This document shows, piece after piece, positions 30,255 to 39,239 of a stretch of DNA of 64,000 nucleotides. How positions within the stretch are numbered: position 1 is the first letter of the stretch; each line of letters begins with the position of its first letter. Made by a program: the position numbers and the translations under genes. Source of the DNA: Fistulifera solaris (Eukaryota; Bacillariophyta; Bacillariophyceae; Naviculales; Stauroneidaceae). Location of the stretch: assembly GCA_030295235.1 (NCBI GenBank), contig AP026120.1, positions 20,974 to 84,973 on the forward strand, given 5' to 3'. Under the pieces are notes generated by a model. That model made no database searches. It saw only the letters and a list, made by a program, of their open reading frames with translations, and had not been told where the DNA came from.

Positions 30255-30974
30255 TTATTGTTTATTTAAATCAACAAGAATTTTTTCTAAATTTAAGTTA
30301 AACAGAAATAAAGTAGAAGTATTAAGATTTTTTATATCACCGAAAACGATTTGCATTGTTTTATAATTAATAATCAAATGTTTCGGTGGTATTGGCCAAT
30401 GGATAGCTTTTCTAATATTTGATTCAAATTGTTTATAGTATTTCGGTTCGATTGAAATTAAATCACCTTTGTTTAAATTATAAGATTTACTCTTCACAAT
30501 TTTGTTGTTTACTAAAACGCGTCCATGTGAAATAAATTGTTGCGCGTTTCTAACACTGTGACAAAATTTAGATCTATATAAAACTAGATCTAGCCGTTTT
30601 TCGAGTAGTTCTATGAAAACTTTATTAATATTTTTATTTTTTTTATTTTTAGCCTTTAAAATGCTGCCCTTTAAAATTCTTTTTTGTGTATTACCTAAAA
30701 AAAGTTTTAAAGCCTTATAAGCTTGAAGTGTGTTTTTAAAATTCTTTTTATAAGCTGTGTATCTATTAGGATGTTTTGAAACAACATACAAATCTTGGTT
30801 ATTAGGTTTAAATTTTCGGTACCATTTTAATTTTCCTTTGTAAAAATGAATAAATTTACCCCATTTTTTTTTGTCAAATTTCAGGACCTTTTTTTTATTT
30901 AACACATTTTCCCTAAGATTTATAAGTTTTTTATATAAAGGCTTGAATTTTGTATTTCTTTTTTTAAAAATCAT
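30255..30974 (-). CDS. rps4: Ribosomal protein S4
   Basis: 239 residues. The S4 RNA-binding domain is clear at about 130-190: 'EKRLDLVLYRSKFCHSVRNA', 'QFISHGRVLVNNKIV', 'GDLISIEPK'. The N-terminus is Lys-rich and lacks zinc-binding cysteines. It starts 12 bases after rps2 ends, with trnN 3'. Confidence 0.95.
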   Translation of the reverse strand: MIFKKRNTKFKPLYKKLINLRENVLNKKKVLKFDKKKWGKFIHFYKGKLKWYRKFKPNNQDLYVVSKHPNRYTAYKKNFKNTLQAYKALKLFLGNTQKRILKGSILKAKNKKNKNINKVFIELLEKRLDLVLYRSKFCHSVRNAQQFISHGRVLVNNKIVKSKSYNLNKGDLISIEPKYYKQFESNIRKAIHWPIPPKHLIINYKTMQIVFGDIKNLNTSTLFLFNLNLEKILVDLNKQ

Positions 30975-30986
30975 TTTAATTAGTTG

Positions 30987-31700
30987 TTAGATCTTTTTAA
31001 TTATTTTCTTATAACTTTTTTTAGGTAGTTTTTTATAATTCTCTTTAATAGATTTTTTGTTAGGTTTTTTCATTACAACTTTGTAATGAGTTTTGACCAT
31101 TTTGTTAGAACCTTTTCTTAAAGTTGAAATTAGTAATGAGTAAAATAAATTATTTCTTGTTTTTTTATTCACAAATTTAAAATTACCAGGTACTTTGTAA
31201 CTAGGTTTATTAAAACAGATGTTTAAATTTGTGTTTAGCATTATAACAGGAATTCTAGCAACGTAACCCTCATTTAATACGTCATTACTATTATCTGAGT
31301 TATTAATTACAATTACTAAATCAATATTTTTTTTTAATTGAAATAAAAGTTCTGATATTTGATTTTTTGTGGTGTTTTTATTTTTTAATAAATTTGAAAA
31401 ATTTGTATTCTTATTACTTATAGCTCCATTTAGCCATACCGAATTAGGAATAAAAATATGTTTAGTATTTTTAATTAATTCTTGTAGTTTTAAAGTTATA
31501 TTAAAGGGTAGCCCAACAAATAAAATTCTTTTATTAAATACATTGTATTTATAAATTAAATAACAAATTTTTTTTAATCGATACTCTATATCTTCAATTT
31601 TGATATTTTCTAAGTATTGCTCTTTAGTATAAATTTTAGTTTGTATCAATTTAAGTTTTACTAGTTTATTTCTACGTTGTTGTATTCTTTTTATTTTCAT
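30987..31700 (-). CDS. rps2: Ribosomal protein S2
   Basis: 237 residues. The segments 'KRILFVGLP', 'NSVWLNGAISN', 'IDLVIVINNSD' and 'EGYVARIPVIMLNTNLN' follow the S2 Rossmann-like core; the tail is Lys-rich and repetitive (KKSYKK). It is a 30S body-head junction protein, here between rpl6 and rps4. Confidence 0.92.
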   Translation of the reverse strand: MKIKRIQQRRNKLVKLKLIQTKIYTKEQYLENIKIEDIEYRLKKICYLIYKYNVFNKRILFVGLPFNITLKLQELIKNTKHIFIPNSVWLNGAISNKNTNFSNLLKNKNTTKNQISELLFQLKKNIDLVIVINNSDNSNDVLNEGYVARIPVIMLNTNLNICFNKPSYKVPGNFKFVNKKTRNNLFYSLLISTLRKGSNKMVKTHYKVVMKKPNKKSIKENYKKLPKKSYKKIIKKI

Positions 31701-31735
31701 AGAATTGTTTTTTAGATAACTTTTTGTTTTTATAT

Positions 31736-32315
31736 TTATACTTTTTTACCTTCTTTTATATTAATTTTCTCATTCTCATATAAAATACCCTTTCCTTTAT
31801 ATGGTTCTGGTTTTTTATACGATCTAATTAGTGCTGCTGTTTGAGTTATATTTTGATAGGAATTTCCATATATAAATAATTTTATTCTTTTTAAACAAAA
31901 AATCTTGGCTTCTTCATTTATTTTAAAAAAGATTGGGTGACTATAGCCTAATCTAAACATCAGTAATCTATTTTCAAAATTATCTACATCAAAAGTTCTG
32001 TATCCAATACCAACAAATTTTAGTTTTTGATATAATAAATATGAAGTTTCTAGAATGACTTGTTTAATGAGTGCTGCAGTAGTTCCTTTTAGAGCATTAA
32101 TATTTTTTTTTTTGTTTGTTTGATATTTTTGAGCAAGGCTCTGAGCTTACTACAATTGTTTTTTGGTCTTCACTTACAAATACCTTCAATTCTAGTTTTA
32201 AAGATTTTCTTTTCAGAGGGCCTATGACCGTAAGTATGTTTTTATCAGACAAATATAAAATTGTAATGTGACTTGGTATTTTAATTATATATTTATTATT
32301 ATGTGTTTTTTCCAT
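31736..32315 (-). CDS. rpl6: Ribosomal protein L6 (one +1 frameshift)
   Basis: The N-terminal half ('KIPSHITILYL', 'TVIGPLKRKSLKL') is followed after an 11-A run (coding strand, 32,103-32,113; 10 required) by '..INALKGTTAALIKQVILE' and then the diagnostic 'FVGIGYRTF', 'FRLGYSHPI' and 'IRSYKKPEPYKGKGI' end. Corrected length is 192 residues. With rps8 immediately upstream it keeps the spc-operon pair rps8-rpl6. Confidence 0.94.
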
Positions 32316-32331
32316 AGATCAGTAGATTTTT

Positions 32332-32709
32332 TTACTTTATAATTATATATGGCTCACCTCCTATTTTTAATTTTTTACAATTATTAATTGATTGTAATCC
32401 TTTGTTTGTTGAAAATATAATAAAAGACTTTGTTGAATCTATTTTCCAAATTTGTTTTATTGAATAATAAACACGACGGCTAGGCTTAGATATCGATTTT
32501 ATAGAATTGATAGCAGGACTGCCATTTTTATATTTTAGAAATATTTTAATTTTATTAGGGGACAAAACGTAACCAAGAATAAAACCTTCATCCCAAAGAA
32601 TTTTTAAAAAAGATTCACATATTTTTTTCCTTTCGTTATAGACAAAGTTTCTTCGAGAAAGTTGACCTTTTTTGATAGTATCAAACATACAATATAGATG
32701 ATTTTTCAT
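32332..32709 (-). CDS. rps8: Ribosomal protein S8
   Basis: 125 residues from the ATG at 32,709; the frame is open further upstream, but that part is trnF. 'ISKPSRRVYYSIKQIWK' and the C-terminal 'STNKGLQSINNCKKLKIGGE' are the S8 signature region. It assembles the 30S platform. Confidence 0.92.
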   Translation of the reverse strand: MKNHLYCMFDTIKKGQLSRRNFVYNERKKICESFLKILWDEGFILGYVLSPNKIKIFLKYKNGSPAINSIKSISKPSRRVYYSIKQIWKIDSTKSFIIFSTNKGLQSINNCKKLKIGGEPYIIIK

Positions 32710-32724
32710 TCTAAATTTATTTTT

Positions 32725-32796
32725 GTCTAGAGGCAGGTTTGAACTGCCGACACAAGGATTTTCAGTCCTTTGCTCTACCAACTGAGCTATCTAAAC
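32725..32796 (-). tRNA. trnF: tRNA-Phe (GAA)
   Basis: Acceptor GTTTAGA/TCTAGAC, D-arm GCTC/GAGC, anticodon arm AGGAC-TGAAAAT-CC region (GAA), T-arm GGCAG/CTGCC-type. Confidence 0.92.
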
Positions 32797-32799
32797 TTT

Positions 32800-32976
32800 T
32801 TAAGAATTATTTATAATTAACTCTCCATATACATCAAACACTTTTAACATATTTAATGTCTGTATTTGTTTAGTAGAAAATTGAGTTAAATTATTAGCTC
32901 GTTTTTTGTTAAGTTCCACAGATTGATTTAGTTTTTTTGTATAATTTCTTATTTTAAAATTATTTGGGTGAAACAT
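32800..32976 (-). CDS. Small basic ORF, 58 residues, between rps10 and trnF
   Basis: ATG at 32,976 opens an unbroken 58-codon frame, 'MFHPNNFKIRNYTKKLNQ' onward, with '..TQFSTKQIQTLNMLKVF' and 'DVYGELIINNS' at the end. It overlaps the last 17 bases of rps10. The composition (polar, basic, well-formed helices) is that of a small ribosomal or assembly protein and unlike random A/T-rich sequence. I could not place it in a family; a small mitochondrial ribosomal protein is the best guess. Confidence 0.5.
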   Translation of the reverse strand: MFHPNNFKIRNYTKKLNQSVELNKKRANNLTQFSTKQIQTLNMLKVFDVYGELIINNS

Positions 32977-33320
32977 CGATATTTCTAAACTTTTTTCTTT
33001 TTTTTTTATTCAAAGAAAGTTTAATTTTAAGTTTTAAATCTGATAAAATTTTTTCTTTAATGTTTTTCAAGAAAAATACATTTTTAAATTTATTAAAATT
33101 ATAACTTGATAATTGTCTAGAAAACATATGACTCTCAAACTGTTCTTGAGCTTTTTTGTTTACATGTGGTGATTTTAAAATTGTTAAAATACGCCTTTTT
33201 GTTTTTTTTCTTAAAATGCTTTTTTAGACCAGATTTTTTAAAATCATTTAATAAAAATAAAAAAGCATTGTTTAAGGAATTCTTATTTTTTGAAGAAAAT
33301 GTTATATGATAAGCTTTCAT
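32960..33320 (-). CDS. rps10: Ribosomal protein S10 (one +1 frameshift)
   Basis: It begins 'MKAYHITFSSKNKNSLN'. An 8-A run (coding strand, 33,202-33,209) must be 7 to continue 'KKKTKRRILTILKSPHVNKK' in outline, where 'LKSPHVNKKAQEQFE' is the S10 hallmark. The frame then ends at 32,960 after '..NIDVSPK'. Corrected length is 119 residues. S10 is a 30S head protein. It lies downstream of atp6. Confidence 0.88.
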
Positions 33321-33343
33321 AAAAGTTTAATTATTGAAAATTA

Positions 33344-34112
33344 TTAACTTCCGTCTTGGATATAAATACAAGTTAAAATAACAAATACATAAGTTTGAAT
33401 TAAAGCTACTCCCAATTCTAAACCAAATAATATAACAACGATAACCATTGGTAAAATTAGTCCTAAAGAAGTTAAATTCTCAAGTAGTAACATACTCCAA
33501 GCAAAACCTATAATAACTTTTAATAAGCTATGTCCAGCCATTAAATTAATAAATAATCGCATACCTAAACTAATAGGTCGAGCAATATAAGAAATAAATT
33601 CAATAGGAACTAAAATTAAAGCTAAAAAGAAACTACTGTTTGCTGGAAGGAATAACGCAAATCCTTGCATTTTATACTTTTCAAAAGTCATAATAGTAAT
33701 TCCAATGAAAATTGAAAATGATAAAGTAAAAGTAACAATTACGTGACTAGTTGCTGTAAAAGTATAAGGTATTAAACCAATCAAATTACTGAATAAAATG
33801 AAATTAAACACTACAGAGATAATTGGAACATATTTTTGGTTATCTGTAGTGATTATATCAGAAATTAATTGAGCAGATGCTTCTGAAATACCCTCAATTG
33901 TTTTTTTGCCATGCGTTTGGATTAAAATAAATTGATGTTTTTTGAAAAGAGCTGGCTTCTACTCTTGCGCTGCTTAAATAAATAAGGCTTGAAAAAATAG
34001 TTAAAGCTAATATGTTAATTAATAAAAAGTTTGTTATTGAAAAGTCTAAGTTTAAAAATTTAATATTTACTAATGATAATATTTGAAATTGTTCTAATGG
34101 AGCTTTTAGCAT
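33344..34112 (-). CDS. atp6: ATP synthase subunit a (one +1 frameshift)
   Basis: Proton-channel subunit of Fo. The essential arginine is in 'LGMRLFINLMAGH', and 'LELGVALIQTYVFVILTCIY' is the conserved last helix. At 33,901-33,907 (T7 on this strand, A7 coding) six bases are needed to join '..NPNAWQKT' to 'IEGISEASAQLISDI..'. Corrected length is 255 residues. Upstream lies tRNA-like element B rather than a tRNA. Confidence 0.96.
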
Positions 34113-34144
34113 TTATGATAATAATTATATATGTAAAATATATA

Positions 34145-34210
34145 TTGAAATAAAAGGATTCGAACCTTTAGCATACCCTCTTATCACATCTTGTGATAAG
34201 ATTATTTCAA
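34145..34210 (-). ncRNA. tRNA-like element B between rps14 and atp6
   Basis: Minus strand, 66 nt: an acceptor-like stem of 8 bp (TTGAAATA/TATTTCAA), a perfect T-arm AAAGG-TTCGAAT-CCTTT, and in place of D and anticodon arms one 9-bp hairpin TCTTATCAC-AAGAT-GTGATAAGA followed by 9 unpaired bases. No anticodon loop of seven bases can be drawn. It sits where rps14 and atp6 transcripts must be separated and would suit cleavage as a tRNA mimic. Confidence 0.6.
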
Positions 34211-34243
34211 TTATACGTGTAGTTTCATAGCAAAAAAAGAAGT

Positions 34244-34543
34244 TTACCAACTAGATTTTTTCATTCCATTTATTTTACCTAGTCGAATCAATTTTAACAG
34301 AACATGTCTTGAAAAATTAGTATTTTTATTAAATCTTTTTTTGTTTATAGTTGCGACACATCGATTTGAAAATTTAGTTTTATTATTAGTTGTGGATAAT
34401 AAATTCAATTTTAGATACGCATTCCATCGTACTAAAGTAAAAAAATTTGAGTTTTTGTAAATAGATTTTAATATTAAATATTTTTTTTCTATCTCAGAAA
34501 ATTGTGATCTTAATTTTTTATCTTTTGCAAATAATTTTTTCAT
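34244..34543 (-). CDS. rps14: Ribosomal protein S14
   Basis: 99 residues. The C-terminal half 'NRCVATINKKRFNKNTNFSR' in outline and the end 'GKINGMKKSSW' are diagnostic of mitochondrial/bacterial S14 without zinc ligands. It starts 2 bases after the stop of nad9. Confidence 0.95.
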   Translation of the reverse strand: MKKLFAKDKKLRSQFSEIEKKYLILKSIYKNSNFFTLVRWNAYLKLNLLSTTNNKTKFSNRCVATINKKRFNKNTNFSRHVLLKLIRLGKINGMKKSSW

Positions 34544-34545
34544 GC

Positions 34546-35108
34546 TTATTTTTTATTAAAAACTTCCCATGGTGAAATAAACTCAAAAGTTCTATATTCT
34601 TGAGCTAATTCTACATTTTCGTATACAACTCGATTTTTTGTTACATTGTACCGTGCTTCAGTATATCCACTTAAAGGAAAATCTTTTCTTAACGGGTAAC
34701 CTTGAAAACCATAATCAGTTAATAAACGAGTCAAACTTGAATGATTAAGAAAAAATATACCATACATGTCAAAATTTCAGATTCCCACCATCCTGCTGCT
34801 GGAAATACTTTTTGAATAGAGTGTACTGGAGTTAATTCATCTGTTAAAATTTTTATTCTAACTCTTCCATTGTAATGAATACTTAAAAGATCGTAGACAA
34901 CTTGAAATCTATATAAGTTTTCAGGATAGTCTACTCCTGAAACACAAGTTAAAACTTTAAATCGATAATTAAAATGATTTTTAAGAACTTGCATCACGTT
35001 TACTATGGAGTTAGTTGGAGTTAAAAATACTGCTTCTTCTTCATTATAAAGTTCGAATCTTACGATTGGTAATATTTTAATTATATTTTCACTTATAGAT
35101 AATAGCAT
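34546..35108 (-). CDS. nad9: NADH dehydrogenase subunit 9 (one frameshift)
   Basis: 30-kDa-type peripheral-arm subunit (NuoC family). '[13 protein letters not shown]'-like segment, '[10 protein letters not shown]' and, after the break, '[20 protein letters not shown]' with '[16 protein letters not shown]' are canonical. A 4-base T run (coding strand, 34,771-34,774) must be 5 to give 'ESEIFDMYGI'. Corrected length is 187 residues. Confidence 0.95.
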
Positions 35109-35118
35109 TTATATTAAT

Positions 35119-35309
35119 TTAAAATTTTAAATATTGTTTTTTATATTTAACAGACTGATAAGAAGTTTTAGTAAAATTAGTGGTTTGTTTTTTGTTTAAA
35201 AAAAGTTTTTATGATCTTTATCATATGCTTTAAATTGCTTAAAAGCTGGACTAGATAAAGTAGTTAAATTTATACTTCCATCAGATAATAACTGAATATA
35301 TTTTGTCAT
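35119..35309 (-). CDS. Small ORF between nad7 and nad9, possibly L31-like
   Basis: ATG at 35,309 gives 'MTKYIQLLSDGSINLTTLSS'. As read it stops after 37 codons at a T7 run (35,198-35,204); T8 extends it to 63 residues with a basic end '..SVKYKKQYLKF'. The 'SDG..' turn near residue 10 and the basic '.KF' end faintly recall ribosomal protein L31 of the alphaproteobacterial type. The nad7-nad9 gap would otherwise be 205 empty bases, unusual in this compact part. Tentative. Confidence 0.35.
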
Positions 35310-35313
35310 TTTT

Positions 35314-36510
35314 TTACCTATCAATTTCACCAAAAACAACGTCTAGAGTTCCAATAATAGTTACAACATCAGCTAGCATGTGGCCACGTGACATATAGTC
35401 TAAAGCTTGCAGATGACCAAATCCTGGTGCTTTTATTTTACACCTGTAAGGTTTATTAGTATTGTCTGAAACTAAATAAACACCAAATTCACCTTTTGGT
35501 GCTTCAGTTGCTGTATAAGTTTCATTAGCTGGAATAGAAATTCCATTTGTGTAAATTTTAAAATGATGAATCATACCTTCCATAGAAGATTTCATTTCAG
35601 TTCTAGTCGGTGGGCATAGTTTATTGTCATTTGTCTTAACTAATCCTTCTGGAATCTTATTTAAACATTGTGAAATTATATTTAATGACTCTTTCATTTC
35701 AATAATTCTAATTAAATATCTATCATAACAATCACCGTTTGTTCCAACTGGAATAGCAAAATCAATTTGATCATATATCTCATAAGGTTGACTTTTTCTT
35801 AAATCCCAGTTTATACCCGAACCTCTTAGCATTACTCCACTAAATCCCCAATCCATAGCGTCTTTAGAAGAAACAACTCCTACATCAATTAGTCTCTGTT
35901 TCCAAATTCGGTTTTCAGACAACATTTCCTCAATTTCTAATAATCTATTAGTAAACTGCTCTACAAAAATATAAATATCTGAAAGCAAACCTTTAGGCAG
36001 ATCTACATGAACACCACCAGGTCTAAAATAAAAAGCATGCATTCTTGCACCAGAAACTCTTTCGTAAAACTCCATCAATTTTTCACGCTCCTCGAAACCC
36101 CAAAGCATAGGAGTCATAGCACCAACATCCATAGCATGGCAGCCGACTGCAAGCAAGTGATTTAAAATACGAGTAATTTCGGCAAATATTACACGAATAT
36201 ATTTCGCTCTTTCAGGAATTTTACAATTCAATAATTTTTCAACAGCTAAGCAATATGAATGCTCTTGAGCTAGCATAGACACATAATCTAATCGATCAAA
36301 ATATGGCAAAGCTTGTAAATAATTTTTATATTCTATTAATTTTTCGGTTCCTCTATGTAAAAGTCCGATATGTGGAGTTGCTTTTATCACAGTTTCACCT
36401 TTTAACTCAAGTAATAATCTTAAAACACCGTGCGCAGCTGGATGCTGTGGTCCGAAATTTAAAGTAAAATTTTTTACTTTTTTTAATAAATCCTTTTTTT
36501 TAAAAGTCAT
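35314..36510 (-). CDS. nad7: NADH dehydrogenase subunit 7
   Basis: 398 residues, the 49-kDa-type subunit lining the quinone site. '[19 protein letters not shown]' in outline, '[16 protein letters not shown]', 'RPGGVH' and the C-terminal '[20 protein letters not shown]' are all conserved. It reads intact from ATG to stop and lies between trnI and the small ORF before nad9. Confidence 0.98.
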   Translation of the reverse strand: MTFKKKDLLKKVKNFTLNFGPQHPAAHGVLRLLLELKGETVIKATPHIGLLHRGTEKLIEYKNYLQALPYFDRLDYVSMLAQEHSYCLAVEKLLNCKIPERAKYIRVIFAEITRILNHLLAVGCHAMDVGAMTPMLWGFEEREKLMEFYERVSGARMHAFYFRPGGVHVDLPKGLLSDIYIFVEQFTNRLLEIEEMLSENRIWKQRLIDVGVVSSKDAMDWGFSGVMLRGSGINWDLRKSQPYEIYDQIDFAIPVGTNGDCYDRYLIRIIEMKESLNIISQCLNKIPEGLVKTNDNKLCPPTRTEMKSSMEGMIHHFKIYTNGISIPANETYTATEAPKGEFGVYLVSDNTNKPYRCKIKAPGFGHLQALDYMSRGHMLADVVTIIGTLDVVFGEIDR

Positions 36511-36548
36511 AAAATATATTTAAAATACAAATTTTATTATAGACTGCT

Positions 36549-36621
36549 AAGCTTAAGTAGACTTGAACTACCGACCTTGCGCTTATCAGGCACATGCTCT
36601 AACCAACTGAGCTATAAGCTT
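36549..36621 (-). tRNA. trnI(gau): tRNA-Ile (GAU)
   Basis: Acceptor AAGCTTA/TAAGCTT, D-arm GCTC/GAGC, anticodon arm TGTGC-CTGATAA-GCGCA (GAT), T-arm GGTAG/CTACT. Confidence 0.92.
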
Positions 36622-36629
36622 TTAACTTA

Positions 36630-37428
36630 TTAATTAAACTCTAAATTTGACATTATCACATAATGATACTGTACAGATGGAACTGCAAATAAAACAATAG
36701 GCATAAATCCATGGTTAACACCACAAATCTCACTACACTGTCCAAAGAAAAGTCCAAATCTCTTAATGAATAAATTAGCTTGATTCAATCTTCCTGGGCA
36801 AGCATCTACTTTTATTCCAAAAGATGGGATAGTCCAACTATGTAATACGTCTACTGCAGTAATTAACAATCGCAAGTGGGTATTTGTAGGTAAGATAACA
36901 CGTTTATTTGTTTCTAAATTCCGAAAAAAACCCATTGCATTTTTTTTCTTTTAATGACTCATCAGTAAGCATATAACAAGAATATTTTAAATGCTGAGTA
37001 CCTGAACAAGAGTTGAAATCAGAAATTTCGTAACTCCAATACCATTGGTGACCTAAAATCTTTAAAGTTAACTCAGGATTTGAAATTTCGTCTAAACTAT
37101 ACAAAAGAGAAAAAAGACGGTGAAGCTATACTTAAAAGAATTAAAGCAGGAACAGAAGTCCAAATAATTTCTAATGCGTTATTATGAGTAAAATTACTTG
37201 GTTTACTGTTACTAAATTCCATAAAGTTTCTTATAACTAAAAATAATAACCAAGCTACTACAGTCACAATCGCAATAATTACAAACAATAAATGAAGGTT
37301 AAATAAAAAAATACCCTCCATAACTGTAGTGGCAGGATCTTGAAATCCTAATTGATATGCTGAACTACTATCTCCGAACCAATTACTTATAATTATAAAC
37401 ACAGGGATAGAAGTGTTTTAAAAAACAT
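36630..37428 (-). CDS. cox2: Cytochrome c oxidase subunit 2 (frameshifts)
   Basis: CuA-bearing subunit of complex IV. '[19 protein letters not shown]' in outline, '[16 protein letters not shown]', 'GHQWYWSYE', '[15 protein letters not shown]' and the CuA site '[15 protein letters not shown]' are canonical. Two extra bases break it: T6 should be T5 (37,110-37,115, joining 'SPSF' to 'SLLYSLDE') and A8 should be A7 (36,940-36,947, joining 'LKEKN' to 'AMGFFRNLE'). The uninterrupted frame begins only at a GTG (37,402). An ATG at 37,428 opens a leader-like '[11 protein letters not shown]' in a neighbouring frame, suggesting a third indel. Mature part about 256 residues. Confidence 0.95.
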
Positions 37429-37467
37429 TTTTATTATTTAATATTCAATTTAACGAAAGAATATTTT

Positions 37468-37852
37468 TTAGTCCCAGTCTAACGCACGAACATACCAGAC
37501 GTAAAAAAACCCAATACCTAACTCAAATAAGAAATCAATCATAGACCAAAAACCTAATAGATCTAATTTAGCTAAAGAAACACACCAAGGGATTAAAAAC
37601 ATAATTTCGATATCGAAAATAATGAATAAAATAGCAATTACACAAAATCGAACGTCAAATGTATGACGAGTATCTTCGTAAGGCTCAAAGCCACACTCAT
37701 AAGCCGATAATTTTTCAGGATCGGGATTTTGTCTAACTAAAAAATAAGACGCACCAATAATAACAATGGTTAATAAAACAGCAATTACTAAAAAAGTTAA
37801 AAGAACAGAATATTCTTTTTTTTATTAAAGAGTCTTCGAAAAAAAACATCAT
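37468..37852 (-). CDS. nad3: NADH dehydrogenase subunit 3 (one +1 frameshift)
   Basis: Three-helix complex I subunit. From ATG (37,852) 'MMFFFEDSLIKKEYSVLLT' in outline; an A8 run (coding strand, 37,816-37,823) must be A7 to stay in frame. Then come 'KLSAYECGFEPYEDTRHTFD' with the functionally important loop cysteine, 'FCVIAILFIIFDIEIMFLIP' and 'VWYVRALDWD' at the end. Corrected length is 127 residues, close to the family norm of 115-120. It lies between cox3 and cox2 with no tRNA on either side. Confidence 0.95.
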
Positions 37853-37879
37853 ATTATAATCAAAATTTGCCATGAAAAT

Positions 37880-38710
37880 TTATTTATTACTCCACCAGTA
37901 TACATTTATAAATAAGAATAACCAAACAACATCTACAAAATGCCAATACCAAATGGCAGATTCAAAACCAAAATGGTGTCTATTTGTAAAATGATTTAGT
38001 ACAATACGAATAAATGAAACTAATAATGCAATAGTTCCAACGAAAACGTGAAATCCATGAAATCCAGTTGCCATGTAGAAACAAGAACCATATATACCAT
38101 CACTAATAGTAAAAGGTGCATTTACATACTCGAAACCCTGTAAACAAGTAAAAATAGTAGCTAAAACTAGAGTGAAAAGTAAAGCTACTAAAGTATGCTT
38201 TTTAGCTCTTGATAATAAAGCATGATGAGCCCAAGTTACGCTAGCACCTGAAGTTAATAAAATAAAAGTATTTGTTAAAGGAACAGTGTAAGTACTAATA
38301 GTACTAATAGCTTTTAGTGGCCACACTCCACCTAAGTTATAGGTTGGAGCGATACTAGAGTGAAAAAATGCCCAAAAGAATGCAAAAAAAAACATAATCT
38401 CCGAAACAATAAATAAAATCATTCCTAATCGTAGACCTTTTTGAACAGTAACAGTATGTGTATCCTCGAATGTAGCTTCTCGAACAATATCTCGCCACCA
38501 GGTATACATTGTGTATAAAACAATCAAAAATCCTGTAATTAAAAGATTCCACCCTCCTATAAATTTATGCATATATAAAACAACTCCGCTAGTTAACATG
38601 AAAGCACCAAAAGACGCAAAAATAGGCCAAGGGCTAGGATCTACTAGATGATAAGAATGAGTTGTTTTTAAATATTTAAATTGTTCTTTTAGTAATAAAG
38701 TATTAGACAC
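37880..38710 (-). CDS. cox3: Cytochrome c oxidase subunit 3
   Basis: 276 residues, seven helices. 'HLVDPSPWPIFASFGAF', 'MFFFAFFWAFFHSSIAP', 'TGFHGFHVFVGTIALLV' and 'WYWHFVDVVWLFLFINVYWW' are canonical. Intact frame. It is preceded by tRNA-like element C rather than by a tRNA. Confidence 0.98.
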   Translation of the reverse strand: MSNTLLLKEQFKYLKTTHSYHLVDPSPWPIFASFGAFMLTSGVVLYMHKFIGGWNLLITGFLIVLYTMYTWWRDIVREATFEDTHTVTVQKGLRLGMILFIVSEIMFFFAFFWAFFHSSIAPTYNLGGVWPLKAISTISTYTVPLTNTFILLTSGASVTWAHHALLSRAKKHTLVALLFTLVLATIFTCLQGFEYVNAPFTISDGIYGSCFYMATGFHGFHVFVGTIALLVSFIRIVLNHFTNRHHFGFESAIWYWHFVDVVWLFLFINVYWWSNK

Positions 38711-38772
38711 TTTACCGCTTTTATTTTTTTTTACTCGAGTTAATATTTATTAAATTATGTAAGATATTCATT

Positions 38773-38865
38773 GTAAGAAATAAGATTTGAACTTATAATT
38801 AAGGAACTTTTTAACATTCTTATTAGTTGTCTCATTTGTAACATTTTTGCTACCAACTTTCTTAC
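38773..38865 (-). ncRNA. tRNA-like element C between rps13 and cox3
   Basis: Minus strand, 93 nt: perfect 7-bp acceptor-like stem GTAAGAA/TTCTTAC and perfect T-arm ATAAG-TTCAAAT-CTTAT. The 61-nt interior contains a 5-bp hairpin GTAGC/GTTAC and an AGTTG/CAACT pairing but no standard D-arm and no seven-base anticodon loop on a five-base stem. It lies 24 bases beyond the true rps13 stop and 62 bases before cox3. Confidence 0.55.
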
Positions 38866-38889
38866 TTTAAAAAAAATAAAATTTTTAAA

Positions 38890-39239
38890 TTATAAAAATC
38901 GCTTTTTGGAAGTGTTCGCATTCGTATGAGTTCTTTGACCTCGTACGGGTAATCCTGCCGCAATCTTATCCCTCTATAAGATTTTATAGAAAATAAACGA
39001 TTTTTATCTAAAGATTTTATTTTTTTTAAATCACCTAAAACCATTATATTAGAAGATTCCAAAGACTGAGCAAGTTTCGAAATCTGCTCTTTAGTTAAAT
39101 CTTTTATTTTTAAATTTTTTGAGAAACCTAATTTTTTACAAATTAGATTCGAATTAGATTGTCCTATACCAAAGACACGTGTCATTGCGAAAGAAACCGA
39201 CTTATTTTCCGGTAACTCTGATTCAAATAAATAAACCAT
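38890..39239 (-). CDS. rps13: Ribosomal protein S13 (one frameshift)
   Basis: 'TRVFGIGQSNSNLICKKLGF', 'KDLTKEQISKLAQSLE' and 'IKSYRGIRLRQ' identify S13. At 38,954-38,955 a G pair (coding) should be three, after which '..GLPVRGQRTHTNANTSKK' gives the normal S13 end at 38,890; the uncorrected frame runs on meaninglessly to 38,862. Corrected length is 116 residues. Its ATG directly abuts the nad4 stop with no intervening base. Confidence 0.94.

Noticed and set aside
38862-38889. Longer rps13 C-terminus ending at 38,862
   Set aside because: The reading after 'RGIRLRQ' is out of frame; one base restores the canonical 'GLPVRGQRTHTNA' end at 38,890.
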